DNA of 64,000 nucleotides. Source: Forficula auricularia (lineage: Eukaryota > Arthropoda > Insecta > Dermaptera > Forficulidae). Position numbers and translations under genes: made by a program. Positions 34,090-44,866 of this stretch are shown here, one piece after another. The stretch is from NCBI GenBank assembly GCA_024734495.1, contig JALMQS010000106.1:585191-649190 (forward strand), read 5' to 3'. The number at the start of each line of letters is the position of its first letter. Positions within the stretch are counted from its first letter, which is position 1. Below the pieces are notes generated by a model. It saw nothing but the letters and a program-made list of their open reading frames with translations, ran no database searches and had not been told where the DNA came from.

Positions 34090-34870
34090 ATTCTCAGAAC
34101 ATTTGCAAAAACATTGGGGGAAATATCACTGCATTAAATAAAACGTAAAAGCAAAAAACTCTTGAACGAACAAAAAAAATAAATGTTTTTTAAAAAATTG
34201 ATAACAAATGGATAACGATCAGTTTGTAGACCCTGTCTGAGATATCCTGAAATGGAGCAAATCCAAATCGTATTCATATAGAAATTACACTAGATTGAAA
34301 AACAAAAATATTTAAGAAAAGTATAATCCTTGAATGCTAACAGATTTATGCCGTATTTTCCGAATATAGACATTGTAAAATTGAGCTATCTCTCAGCGAA
34401 AGAATATGGTATTCACACCGAACATACTGCGAGACATGACCATTGAATTCTTCCATTTTTTGGAGAGCCTTTAGAGACATAAGCTCTGCATTAATTAATC
34501 TTTAATAAGTTTAATAAATTATGTGTAAAATCCCAAAAATAAAAAGAATTTAATTAGTTATTGTTTTAAAGTAGAGAAGTAAATTGCATATAAAATATTA
34601 TATAATTCTCATCCAACTTATCAAAATAAATAAAATGATGTGCTGTTGGAAGATGCATTGTGCTGGGGATCATTAATTTTTTCATTTTCAATATATAATG
34701 TGTTTAGGTGCGGATCGCCTCTTGCCTATTAGAGATATTTTACATGATGTGTAGGATGCAAACATAATTTGTTAATGTTGGCGATGTTTTGGGATAGTCA
34801 TTTAGACGAGAATAGAAAATACCAATGTCTCGTCCAGGATAGCAGTGAAAACAAAACGGGTTTTCGTCGC
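34090..34870. repeat. direct duplication, left copy (empty site)
   Basis: About 780 bp that align almost end to end with 35571-36543 at a visual identity of roughly 80-85%. It lacks the MITE present in the right copy, so it preserves the pre-insertion site at about 34773 (AATGTTGGCGATG). Non-coding as far as I can see. Confidence 0.8.
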
Positions 34871-35570
34871 ACGACAGTAGAAACTAATGAGTCTAATAAC
34901 TTTTACAAAATATAAAATTATTTCGATAGGAATGAGAAAATACATTATTTGGATTCAATATAGGTATTCACAGAAAAACAATCTCTTGTTATACAAAGGT
35001 AAGAAACAGTTGAATACATGAATAATCAATATAATCAATCGTCTGGGATCATTGCAGCATCGGGTCATCAGTCCATCCTCGGACCCAAACGAACAACACG
35101 TGTACCTGCTACTCCTAAATGTGAAAGTAAAAATAAAAGCAATACAATTGTACATGTTAAATAAATCTACCCCACGAACCCGGTATAATTTTTCGTTCAG
35201 ATTTGCGGAACATTATTATATTTTAATAAAAAAAGACTGAAAAAGTGCATTTCTTGTCAAATTACAAATTTATTATTTGTTGATAGGATTAATGAAAATT
35301 CAAATAACACTTGCACTAAGCATCTGTTCAATTAAGTACAAATTTTTCATATTCAGCATTTTAATGCGAGGGACCCCAATTACCAAACATATATTGGACA
35401 GATAATAAGTAACTTGAAGAAGACAGAAATATGCTCTGCCAAATGTCTTTCGAGAGACAATACCGTTAAAAACGGTCTTAAGCAAATGCACAATTGTACG
35501 TTGCCTCTTCAACTAAACCTGTAGAAGCGCCTGTTCGTCATTATCCACTATTAGTTAATGTATAAAGAGG
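34871..35570. other. spacer between the two copies of the duplication
   Basis: About 700 bp with short open frames on both strands that I cannot relate to known proteins. No repeat copy of family A or FB seen. Confidence 0.35.
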
Positions 35571-36543
35571 TCCTGAGAACATTTGAATAAACATTGGGGG
35601 AGAAATATTACTAGCATTAAATAAAACGTAAAAGTAAAAATTCTTGGAAAAACACAAAAATAAATGTTTTTTAAAAAATTGATAACAACTGGACAAACGA
35701 CCAGATTGTAGACTGTGTCTGTGGTATCCTGGAAATTGTGCAAATTCAAATTGTATCATACAGAAAATACGCTAGATTACAAAACAAAAATATTAAACAA
35801 AAGTACAAGACTTGATTCTAACAGATTGTATGCCGTTTGTCAGAATAAAGACACTGTGAAATTGAGCTATCAGCGAAAGAATATGAGTGTTACATCTGAA
35901 CAGTAGTGTGAGATAGACCATTGAATTAGTTCAATTATTTGGAGAGCCTTTAGAGGAAATGCCACTGCATTATATAAATTTTATATGTTTAATAAATGTT
36001 TAAAATCTCAAAAATAAAAATAATTTAATCAGTCATTGTTTTAAAGTAGAGAAGTAAATTTCATAGAAACATTATATAATTCCCATCCAACTTATCAAAA
36101 TAAATAACTGATGAGCTAATTAAGCGTAAATTTGCATTCTATTTTATTACTTTTTTAATATATAATGTGGGTAGGTGCGGATCGCCTCTTTCCTAATTAG
36201 AGATATTTTATATGATGTAGGATGCAAACATAACTTGTTAATGTAGACGATTAATAAAGTAAAGGTGTAGTTTCACAGTGAATGAAATAAAACTCAAAGA
36301 GGTTATACAAACTCAACATATTTCGGATTATTAGTCCATCATCAAGGAGTTTACAAGTTGAAAACTAAAAAACTGCAAACTACACACCCTTTTACTTTAT
36401 TAATTATATATCATGTTTCACCTAAAACCTACACCACTTTCCCTAAGTAAAATGTTGGGGATGTCTTGGAATAGTCATTTAGACGAGAATAGAATACCAA
36501 TGTCTCGTCCAGAATGGCAGTGAAAGCAAAACGAGTTTACGTC
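35571..36543. repeat. direct duplication, right copy (with MITE)
   Basis: Second copy of the segment at 34090-34870, starting at CCTGAGAACATTTG and ending after the GCAGTGAAAGCAAAACGAG region. A hairpin MITE (36252-36450) interrupts it. Confidence 0.8.
36252..36450. mobile_element. hairpin MITE family M, copy 3
   Basis: Starts TTAATAAAGTAAAGG and ends CCCTAAGTAA. Likely 12-bp target duplication AATGTAGACGAT (36240-36251) and AATGTTGGGGAT (36451-36462), three mismatches, supported by the empty site AATGTTGGCGAT in the left duplicate copy. The inverted arm is partly eroded. On the minus strand the middle reads TTGATGATGGACTAATAATC followed by CGAAA, as in copy 2. Confidence 0.75.
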
Positions 36544-36700
36544 TGGGGAACGTTTTGGGAAACGGACTGATAAGTGAATTGAGTGCCTGTTAACATGATC
36601 TTCTGCCGCATATCGACGATGAGTCCGTCCTTTATTTTCTGTCGATGGCGAATCAAGTTCAAGCAAAACTCTCAGAGGTGAATGTTTACTTTTCATTTCA

Positions 36701-37190
36701 ATGAATCCTGACATCATGAACAGTGAATTATTCGAAGAATTACCTCAAAATTTACAAGCTGAAATTTATGATCAGGTCATATGGGTTAAACCAAGAAAAT
36801 CGACTACAACGGAGAAACTGTTACCATTTCATTGCGCTAGTCCGGATACACCCACGTCAGTAACTTCAAGTGTAGCTGATGCTGAAGATATGGCTTCTCA
36901 CTTGCATCTTTGCGAAAATCCTGGTGGTTTTGGTGGTGATGGAACACTTGTAAAACATTCTGGCGACCTTCCTCCAAATGCGGTCGGCAGCGGGGCAGGA
37001 GTTCGAGTTGTCGGTGAATTATCTGAAGAGAATAACAGTCTCGCATGATGAATCGTTCACGCAGGACTCGGCGCGATTTGAGGCTTGTCTCACCCAGTTG
37101 CGTGCCGTTCTAAGAGAACACGTGGTCAAGGGATCGACCTCATTTTGCATGTTCTAGCTGCTGATTACTATGTTAATCTGGCATTGAATT
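36701..37190 (+). CDS. unrecognised ORF B1, probable exon or gene fragment
   Basis: Opens MNPDIMNSELFEELPQNLQA (a second ATG lies six codons in) and continues to 37048. The segment DTPTSVTSSVADAEDMASH is serine- and acid-rich. After the stop, a second open frame reads VSHDESFTQDSARFEACL and LRAVLREHVVK, then shifts again into ILHVLAADYYVNLALNFFYS to about 37196. The three blocks look like one protein of about 165 residues with two frame changes, followed by the R1-like LINE. I do not recognise the family. Upstream is the duplicated segment. It could be a host gene 5' part or a captured fragment. Confidence 0.4.
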
Positions 37191-37214
37191 TCTTTTATTC
37201 ATCCTGAAAGTGGT

Positions 37215-37800
37215 GTGAAGAAAATATTTATATTTTCATTTTATTGGATTGCCTATTCCAAGGGTCTTGCAAGTAATTTCAAGGTCAACAGCTTTGCCCC
37301 AATCTTTAAGACGGGCAAACGCGATCTCCCAATATGTCACTGGGTTGCCGCCGTCGACCCAGCACCCCGACAAGAAATAATTAAAAACGGTGGCCGTCTC
37401 TTCGTGGGCCTACATTTATGTAGGCCCACGACTACACCGCCGTTAGAAGGTGTTTCAAATGCCAAGGTATGGGCATTCCGCAGCCCGCTGCCGAGAAGCT
37501 AACGATACGTGTGCTAGGCCTCAGATCTACCGACTGTCCCTCAAAAATAAAAATTCAGCGCCGAATGTGTTAACTGCATTAGGAAGAGAAAACCTTCCTC
37601 AGACCACTCGGTTCGTAGTGAATCGTGCCTGGTCTATATTAGCGCGACAAAATCAAATGTCCAGAAAACAAACTACAATTGTTAATGGATATACACACCC
37701 AAAGAGAACCGAATCAGCACCCAAAGTTGAAAGTTATTCAACTAAACGCACAGAGATCCAAACCTGTGGCGGCGGAAGTGAGACGATGGACCAGTAAAAG
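37215..37800 (+). pseudogene. R1-like LINE ORF1 (gag-like) fragment
   Basis: Blocks include ICHWVAAVDPAPRQEIIKNG and FVGLHLCRP, the usual approach to the zinc knuckles in arthropod LINE gag proteins. After a frame change come RRCFKCQ and YGHSAARC, which together make a CCHC knuckle (C-x2-C-x4-H-x4-C). The N-terminal part is missing and at least one frameshift separates the pieces. It would bind the element RNA. ORF2 starts in another frame at about 37690. Confidence 0.7.
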
Positions 37801-38830
37801 TACAGACGTCATCCTCCTCCAGGAACCATACGTGAACGCGAACAATAAAGTCAATAAACTCTCACACTATACAGAGCTGACAGACAAGGTCGTAACCCCA
37901 ATTGGAGATAATATGGTGGGAATAATAATCAAAAATAAAAGCATCAAAGTTTCAAACCTAGACTGTGGTGGAAGTGAACACGTGATGGCGGTGCAGCTCA
38001 GTCTTCCGGGACTGAGCTTCTACGTCATTAACGCTTACTTCCAACACAGGGACTCATTCGAAGCACGCGAAATTCAATTAACATTAATAGAAAGTCTACT
38101 CACCAAGATAGGCACAAATATAAAAGTGCTTATATGCGCAGACTTCAACGCCAAATCAAGCTACTGGAATTCGCCAATAACTGACAACCACGGTGAATTA
38201 ATAGAAAATTTCATCGACATGTACGACATTATAGTTCTGAATAGATCAGGATCCCCACCAACTTTTCGCTCCAGCTGTGGTTCATCTTATATAGACGCCA
38301 CACTCTGCACCCAAAATTTCGGAACTTTCATCAAAAATTGGAAGGTCCTAGATAATGCAACAATCTCAGATCACAACAGCATAAGCTTTGAGATCGAGAC
38401 TGCTGCAATAAACTCAACGAATATTTCGGAACAAATCGCCGTAGATAGATATAACTTGAAAACTGCCAACTGGGACCTGTTCCAGAGTGGACTTGAAAGC
38501 TATTTCAACCCACAGGCACTTACAAGACTCGAAACCAATGACCCAGACAGGGCCGCGATAAATTTAAATTCGAAAATAAATGAAATTTGTGAATTTTCAA
38601 TTAAAAAATGCAAAAATTTCAAACGTAAGGTTCCCTGGTGGACGGTGGAATTAACTTTCTTACGACAAAGAGTCAACCGCGCAACCAAAAACGTTAAGAA
38701 CTTTAGAAAACGCAATGGCCCCTGCCCTGCATTAGACCGCATGGTAGAGGACTATAGAATTCTTATAAATAAATATACGGGACTTATAAAAAAGTCTAAA
38801 GCCAAATGCTGGCAAGAACTTTGTGACTGA
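37690..38830 (+). CDS. R1-like LINE ORF2, AP-type endonuclease
   Basis: An open frame of more than 370 codons. It carries the apurinic-endonuclease motifs in order: QLNAQRSKP (N), ILLQEPYV (E), ICADFNAKSSYWNS (D and N), SYIDATLC and the terminal SDHNSISFEIE (SDH). This domain nicks target DNA for target-primed reverse transcription. Downstream of about residue 250 it continues into the linker (VPWWTVELTFLRQRVNRATK) before a TGA at 38828. Reverse transcriptase follows in broken frames. The element resembles the R1 clade. Confidence 0.85.
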
Positions 38831-39935
38831 AGAGGGTAATAGAGACCCTGGGGATTACCGCATAAAATCATTCGGGAAAGGATAAATAGTGATTGCGTCT
38901 ACTTCGGAGTAGAGGGAATCACTAGTCTCAGCGGACTTGGAGGATAAAATGCTGACCAAGATGGTACCAAGAGCACTAGTGACGGATGAGATCGGGGGTA
39001 CGTACAACGACAACCCGGAACCGCCCATTGTGGAGAGCGAGGTCAACACCTCGATCCTCGAAATGCATAAAAGACCGCTCCAGTGTATAGACGGAATGTA
39101 CCCGGAAATACTTGCAAAATCTCGAAATTAAACCCGAAATCTTTACGCGGATCTTTAATAATTGCCTGGAAAACAGAACTTTTCCAACCTCATGGAAAGT
39201 CGCAGAACTCAAAATCCTTAAAAAGGATGGAAATAGAGATCCCAATAACTTGGGATCCTACAGGCCCATCTCTCTGCTACCCTCGATCGGAAAGCTTTTC
39301 GAAAGAACCCTTCTCGACCGAATACAGACCTGTTATCAAAATATGGGTCTGGAAAACAGCAGCCGGATGGGGTTCAAGAGAGGTTTATCAACAGGATGCC
39401 AGCTTTGGTTAGAATCACTAGCCTCATTAACGCGAAAAAAACTCGCCGTCAAAGTAAATTCGAAATTAAAAAACGCGAAAACGTGGTCCACACCCTATGC
39501 CTATTCCTAGACGTAAAGGAGCATTCGACAACGTATCCTGAGCGCTATCTTTCGAAGACTGTCGCGATCGGGGATCTCATCGACACTATTCGAGACAGTA
39601 AAATCCTATTTCACCAATCGCAGAGTGGTCCTGGAGGCTAGGGAAACCCACGCCGAAGCCATAATGGAAGCAAGGTGCCTACAAGGTTCAATCATAGAGC
39701 CAATGGCCTGGAATTGGGTCATGGATGAGCTGCTCGATGAATTGACAGGGTTAGAGTCGAGCGGGGTCCACGTAACCGCGTACGCTGACGACCTGGCCCC
39801 TGGTAATCCACGGTACTTACAGAAACAAACCCAAAACCGTAAACTCCAGGCTCAATAAAGTGGTCAACAGGTGTTTGCGCCAAAAGGCTACCATCATTGC
39901 TTCCCAAACCAAAACTCCCTAAGCTAATCAAACCT
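38831..39935 (+). pseudogene. R1-like LINE reverse transcriptase, broken
   Basis: Blocks in different frames give: FPTSWKVAELKILKKDGN, SYRPISLLPSIGKLFER, SSRMGFKRGLSTGCQL, LDVKGAFDN-like at about 39517 and finally SGVHVTAYADDLA with the catalytic YADD at about 39780. At least four frame changes occur. The sequence stops making sense as reverse transcriptase near 39935 (KATIIASQTKT). The thumb and C-terminal part are found separately at 40497-41460. Confidence 0.8.
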
Positions 39936-40013
39936 AATACCGTTAATTGATTGAACATTACTTGTTTAAATAATTTAAAGAAAATAGTGGTCTTGTAAAT
40001 CACCTTTCGGCTT

Positions 40014-40496
40014 TTGTCCTTTAAACTTCTAAACCATTCATTTGAAACTCTCGACCAAAGAGAAGAGACTCCTAGTGTTCCAATTAAAAAATCCAGACGA
40101 ACCCGTAGACTTATCCCGAAAAGTGGTAACATTATTAAAAACATTTCTCCTCAAATTAAAAAACTAATTGTTACGGATAAAGAATCGGATGTTAAAATGG
40201 ATTATGTCGATTGGAATCCTCCACCGTCTCCGCATCCCGATTCGATTCCACAACGCTCTGCATTACGACTAAACAAAACAAAAACTCCATCGAAAGGCGT
40301 TCGATTTCTTAAAAGTGAAGTTTCTAATCTTCTTGTGTTCACTTATTCTGATCACAATGATTCTATAGAAAGATTCCAGGATGTATTAGAAGACGTGAAG
40401 GGTAAATATAAAGATTCAGATAGTGAAGAAAAGAATTCTGAAAGCAACATTGAAATAAAAAGTCATGATAATACAAATTATATAAATTATTGGTTA
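40014..40496 (+). CDS. unrecognised acidic ORF B2 (exon-like fragment)
   Basis: An open frame of about 160 codons with no ATG near its left end (first ATG at 40197), so it is probably an exon or the remains of one. Basic N-terminal half ([17 protein letters not shown]), a proline-rich [13 protein letters not shown] segment, then an acidic tail ([20 protein letters not shown]). At 40496 it runs into R1-like LINE sequence. The frame is compatible with direct continuation into B3 at 41466, which would make the LINE piece an insertion. I do not recognise the family. Confidence 0.4.
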
Positions 40497-41460
40497 CCAG
40501 CAGCCATGGCGGCACCCACTCCGGTGTCTTCGTTGGTTCATTCTTCAACGTTGGTGACGGCTGGGGTATACTAGCTGGTGCGATTTCATGGTAACCTTGG
40601 GGTAGGGGATTCAAGAGCAAAACTGCAAAAGATCCGCAAAGGGAATTAGCCAATATCGTTATGAATGAAATTGACCGAGCCATTCTAAATGGTGCGACAA
40701 GAGCATGCAGAACTTGGTATCCACGGCTGCGATTCGAGTCTTGGCAGGTGCCTCACCACTTCGACTAGAAATATTAAAATCAGCCGCGAAATATAAAATT
40801 CGGAAAAACATAAGTGTAACGATAGGACAATACGAGTTCATACAACATGAGCGCGTGGAAGACTACTGTATGAACCACGAGTACACAAAATTGGATCTCG
40901 AGACAGGTAGACTGTGGCAGGTAGAGTGGGCACAAAGTGTCACCGGACACCTGACCAAACGTTTCTTCCCGTGAGTCATGTACGGAAACATGCCCAAGTG
41001 GTACAATCTCGACATGCATACACTATTCATCCTCAGTAGGTACGGGTCAATAAACGGCACGTTATTCACAAGAGGAGCCGTAGACAACCCAAACTGTCCT
41101 GAATGTACCTTCATAGAAGAAACGGTAGAGCACATTCTCTTCGAATGCCCGCTCTATACGAACTTCAGATACCAGGAGCTCATTGAAGGTGACCTAACAA
41201 GTGACCTCCAATCACTAATCAAAACAGAGCAAGCTCAGCAAATTCGCAGGGCAAGCTTTCATTCCCGGAATGAATGAATTCGACTCGGCGAATGGACCCC
41301 GGAAGAACTTGAGAACGCAGGTATAGACTGGAGACAGACAGCGCTAAATACAGTGCCTCTGGCTCCGCCTTCCTATCTTTTCTCTCAAACCCTAGAAAAT
41401 AACAGGGGTCTGACTTAATCAGACCGACAAGTGACCGGGAATGATAGTCATTCCCGACCC
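40497..41460 (+). pseudogene. R1-like LINE C-terminal fragment and 3' UTR
   Basis: Blocks read VSTAAIRVLAGASPLRLEIL (thumb), YGSINGTLFTRGAVDN and CPECTFIEETVEHILFECPL, the CCHC-type zinc finger at the end of R1-clade ORF2. Several frameshifts. A 3' UTR-like tail follows to about 41460. Same family as 37215-39935, but roughly 200 residues between the two pieces are absent. Possible target duplication: TTATTGG at the left and ATTTTGG at the right. Confidence 0.75.
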
Positions 41461-41465
41461 ATATT

Positions 41466-41876
41466 TTGGACATTAATTTGAAAGATCATGATGTGGATAT
41501 ATTAAATAAAGAGGTTGTTGAAGATATTCCAGAAATCGAAATTGTAGACATTCCATTACGAAAAGCTCCTATAATAACTCTAGAATCTGATAATGATTCT
41601 GATGATAGTGAAATCGAAGAAGTTGCAAATTTACCACTTGCATTTCATAGGGACTCAACAAGTATAGAGCTTGTAAATCTCTCATCTGATGAATCCGATG
41701 ACGAAGAAGAAAATGTATCAAGTTCAATTTCAGCCGATTGGAAACCTCTGCCAAAAATTCCACAGCGTCAAAATCCAACATTAGACGAAATAATCAATAA
41801 GTGGAAAAATAATTCCTCGAAAGAGAAACTTAACATTCTTAAAGAGAATTTTATTTTTGGTGGACCCTTTCAACAA
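41466..41876 (+). CDS. unrecognised acidic ORF B3 with SUMO-interaction-like motifs
   Basis: About 137 codons without a clear ATG. Three hydrophobic clusters precede acidic serine-rich runs: IEIVDI (residues about 24-29), IITLESDNDSDD (36-47) and IELVNLSSDESDDEEE (67-82). These match the general form of phospho-dependent SUMO-interacting motifs. A C-terminal LDEIINKWKNNSSKEKL block resembles NINVLFNKWLDL at about 44000. The frame is cut at about 41877 by a Gypsy fragment. Family not recognised; function inferred only from short motifs. Confidence 0.4.
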
Positions 41877-42094
41877 AAAGCCAGCTTACATTGTCAACGA
41901 GCAGGTGGCTGAAGAAACCCTCCTTAGCCCCTATACACCCCCGAAGACAGTGTCAAGTGGAAAACTTAAGTGTATCCCCGAATAGTAATAATACCGCCCC
42001 TCATTCTCATACCGTCCCGGACCCCACTTTAAGCATAAATGAAGAACTGCCACTATTTCCCACTAACATGGACAATGGAGAAACGCAAAAATAA
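41877..42094 (+). pseudogene. Gypsy integrase C-terminal fragment
   Basis: Reads KPAYIVNEQVAEETLLSPY and PPKTV, then after stops continues one frame over to a TAA at 42092. It closely matches the 3' end of the Gypsy remnant at 46104-47216 (KPTYIVNEELAEETLLHP), so it is another copy of that family. It lies between B3 and B4. Confidence 0.75.
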
Positions 42095-42129
42095 GAGTTT
42101 TCTAACGTGCTTCTCAATTCACTTCGCAT

Positions 42130-42543
42130 ATGGATATAGAAGACCCTGTAAGAGGATTAAATTTTTCGGATGAAGAATTATGTCTAGATTTATTTGAAGA
42201 TAGTTCTAGTATAATAGACCTCGACCTCTCTTTTGACATTCCACATGAATTACAAACCATTAAAGTAGAATCATTAATAAAACGGGAAGATTTAGAAGTA
42301 GATAAACAAGTTCAACTATATGAAAATGTTGAACATTTTGGAGAAGTTGAACACTTTGAAGAAGTTGAAGACTATTCAGAGGTTGAATACTCAGAAGAAG
42401 TTGAACATTTGGAAAAACCTGAAGAAGTTGAATCAAAATCTGTGATTTTAATTAAGAATGAAGATATTAAGGAAGAGGATATTGATATAGAAACTGTCAG
42501 TGATTCAACGATTACTGTTAGGGAGACCTCGAGTGATAATTAA
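42130..42543 (+). CDS. unrecognised acidic ORF B4 with SUMO-site-like motifs
   Basis: ATG at 42130 opens MDIEDPVRGLNFSDEELCLD and the frame runs 137 codons to TAA. The centre is a degenerate repeat of EEVEHF-type hexads (about 42320-42440). Four matches to the SUMO consensus (hydrophobic-K-x-E) occur: IKVE (44-47), IKRE (50-53), IKNE (108-111) and IKEE (113-116). An SSSIIDLDLSFD block near residues 25-36 resembles a SUMO-interacting motif. Strongly acidic overall, no membrane segment or signal peptide. Could be the last exon of a gene that includes B2 and B3. Family unknown. Confidence 0.45.
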   Translation: MDIEDPVRGLNFSDEELCLDLFEDSSSIIDLDLSFDIPHELQTIKVESLIKREDLEVDKQVQLYENVEHFGEVEHFEEVEDYSEVEYSEEVEHLEKPEEVESKSVILIKNEDIKEEDIDIETVSDSTITVRETSSDN

Positions 42544-43955
42544 GGCTCTACGGATTCGCAGGCCGAACGGCTAATCCCCGAAAGCAGTATGATATAATTG
42601 CAAACGCGTATTCCTTAATTAATGGTCCACCTTAGGGAAAGACACGAGTGTTCGACGTTTGAGGGGATTCAATTCCATAAACGTGTCTTTATAACCCTTT
42701 CCGGTACTAATAGTACTTGATTGCAGATTCTGATGAGTTGAAACGATAACAAAAAACTTTCCGAAAACTATTGTTTAATATTAAATAAGAGGAATTTTTG
42801 TGGAATGTTCAAATCAGAAATAAACAATTAATAATCTTTAAATTAAATAAAGAAATTATTTTAAATTAATAAAAAGTATTTATTGTTTAAATAACAATGA
42901 GAATTGTATTAGAAATTCTTTATAACAAAACAGTGAAATTACAATTAAATAATAATTGGTTAAATACATATATTATAATTTGTACTTATCTTATGATAAG
43001 ATGGATAAGTTTCCTCTATCAATTATTGAGGAGAGTTGTCAAACAAATTTCCATTTAATACGAATGTTTCTTCTTCACACAGAGCCAATTTAGTTGAGTT
43101 CGAAAAACAGAAGATTCTAGACGTTTCCACAAAAGAGATGTCTGGGCGAGAGGGGTAGGGGGTCGGAAATTTCCCTTCCTTCCTGCCTCAGTGAGGTTGC
43201 GTCACACAAAAAGATGGCGTCGGAATAATGAAGATGAAATCGGTCTCTTGTTGAAGAACCAATACAAGAATTTCAGACTATCCAAGTTTAGAATGAAAAT
43301 TTCTTGTTAAATATGGCTTTGGTGTCCAAAAACTTGTTCCAGTTGAGCTCTGGGAATAAAGATAGCACCAGAGTAAACAAAAGTATATTCGGGAATTTCG
43401 AACTTCGTAAAGAAAACAGCCTCCTATTTAGGACGATGGCTATTTTACCGAAATCCCCTATTAAATAAAATAAGGAACCATATAAATGGCCTTAATAAAT
43501 ATTTAAAGAAAAACTGGGAACAAAAATGGCTTCGGAGTGGAAGCTGCTCCCCAAACAGAGCGAACTCCACAAGCCGAACCAGCTAGGTGAAGAATTAGAC
43601 ATCAAGTTAAGTGGTTTCTGACGAGAAACCAAACGTTTCAGAGTCGAAAGAGAGGGGTCAGTTTGTTACCTTAACTGTGGTTGGTTGAGGGTTGATCTTT
43701 CAACCAATGGGGACTAACCTTTCTACTCAAGTAGGTGTGAGGTGGAAATGGCTGTGTGTGTGAGAAATATTCGTTTAGAATTTATGTTGACATAGGATTC
43801 CAAATGCATGGAAATTAGAACTATCTCGAAATTAATATAAACAAAGTAGTTAATAAATTGAAATATTTAGCCTTATTTGCTAGTAAAAGCAATGCTTTTA
43901 TTAACCACTTTTAAACCTATGCATAAAAAATCTTTAACTTAAAGAGAAAAACAAA
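42544..43955. other. non-coding stretch between acidic ORFs
   Basis: A short inverted pair (AAAGACACG near 42638 and CGTGTCTTT near 42693) could form a hairpin. Two ATG contexts, AAGATGGCGTCGG (43213) and AAAATGGCTTCGG (43527), open only very short frames; the second encodes 33 residues beginning MASEWKLLPKQ. No recognised gene. Confidence 0.4.
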
Positions 43956-44394
43956 TACGCAAACTGAATTATTTTCAGTGGATGAAGAAAATATAAATGT
44001 ATTATTTAATAAATGGTTGGATTTATAAAATAATCATTCCTTGAAATATTCAAAGGATTATAAACTAAAATAAAAAATTGTATAATAATCAAGCTCAAAC
44101 TTCCAATTCACTGAAGTTTGACCAATTACAGGTATTATAATGAATCTTTCAGAATTGATGGACTTTAATTTTGGAAATGATATATTCAATTTTAAACAAG
44201 AACAGGATGAAGAAAATGAATCCTTTTCTTCAATATACACACATGATTTGTTGCAAAATGAGGATATAGGATATAGTTTGTTCGGTGGCCAGTTGAATAA
44301 TTTAAATCAAGACCCCATGGATCTCGGCAACTGGGCTACACAAAACAGAATTGGCAACCTGCCACTCTTATTACCTTTTGATCCGGGTATATAG
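43955..44394 (+). CDS. unrecognised acidic ORF C, possible paralogue of B3/B4
   Basis: A short block at about 43960-44030 reads NTQTELFSVDEENINVLFNK before a stop, echoing the NPTLDEIINKWKNN region of B3. An ATG at 44140 then opens MNLSELMDFNFGNDIFNFKQ, 84 codons to 44394, including an FKQE SUMO-site-like motif and an acidic DEENES run. The order (NKW block, then an acidic ORF starting with M) parallels B3 to B4. The C-terminus (NWATQNRIGNLPLLLPFD) precedes a G run and an LTR-like sequence. Family unknown. Confidence 0.35.
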
Positions 44395-44454
44395 AAACTA
44401 TCGGAAGAAGGTGTGCTCGACCCAGAACCTTCCCGAGCTCCCGGAACTTCCCCG

Positions 44455-44715
44455 CTGTGGGGGGGATATGTAACCAAAATAAATCTGCGCGGGTTCGCCC
44501 CGGGAGTATGACGTCTAGACGGAGCTCACTACTCGATGACGTGGAAGCTAGAGGTTGGATTCGATGACTAATGTACTCGTGGAAAGAGAATAATATGGGA
44601 GTCGAGGTGGCAAGGTGTCAAGTGAAGTGAAGGATCTGTTTTCGTTTCGTTTTTGTTGTTTATCGTGTGTTTGAGTGTTGTTGTTATTGTTGAAAAGAAT
44701 TCAACAATAATTTAT
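44455..44715 (+). repeat. possible solo LTR or LTR edge
   Basis: A purine run GTGGGGGGGAT is followed by TGTAACCAAAATAAATCTGC, the arrangement of a polypurine tract and LTR start. The sequence is GC-richer than its surroundings, contains the self-complementary CGGGTTCGCCCCGGG and ends near a TA microsatellite. No second copy was found in the window, so this stays tentative. Confidence 0.3.
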
Positions 44716-44738
44716 ATATATATATATATATATATATA
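44714..44738. repeat. TA dinucleotide microsatellite
   Basis: A run of about 12 TA units follows AATTCAACAATAATT. Confidence 0.85.
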
Positions 44739-44866
44739 TCTTATATCTTAAATATCATCAAATATTTAAGTTTATTTATTTATAGAAATGGCCGATTGCC
44801 TTATTCAAGTACAAAATACTGTAGTTTTTAAGGAATTTGGTGTTGGTACTTGGTGAAACATTTTTT

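Noticed and set aside
35300..35759. Minus-strand short open frames
   Set aside because: They lie partly in the duplicated non-coding segment, are not kept between the two copies, and show no domain.
42725..42755. Hammerhead core at TTCTGATGAGTTGAAACG
   Set aside because: Only two bases separate CTGATGAG and GAAAC, leaving no stem II.
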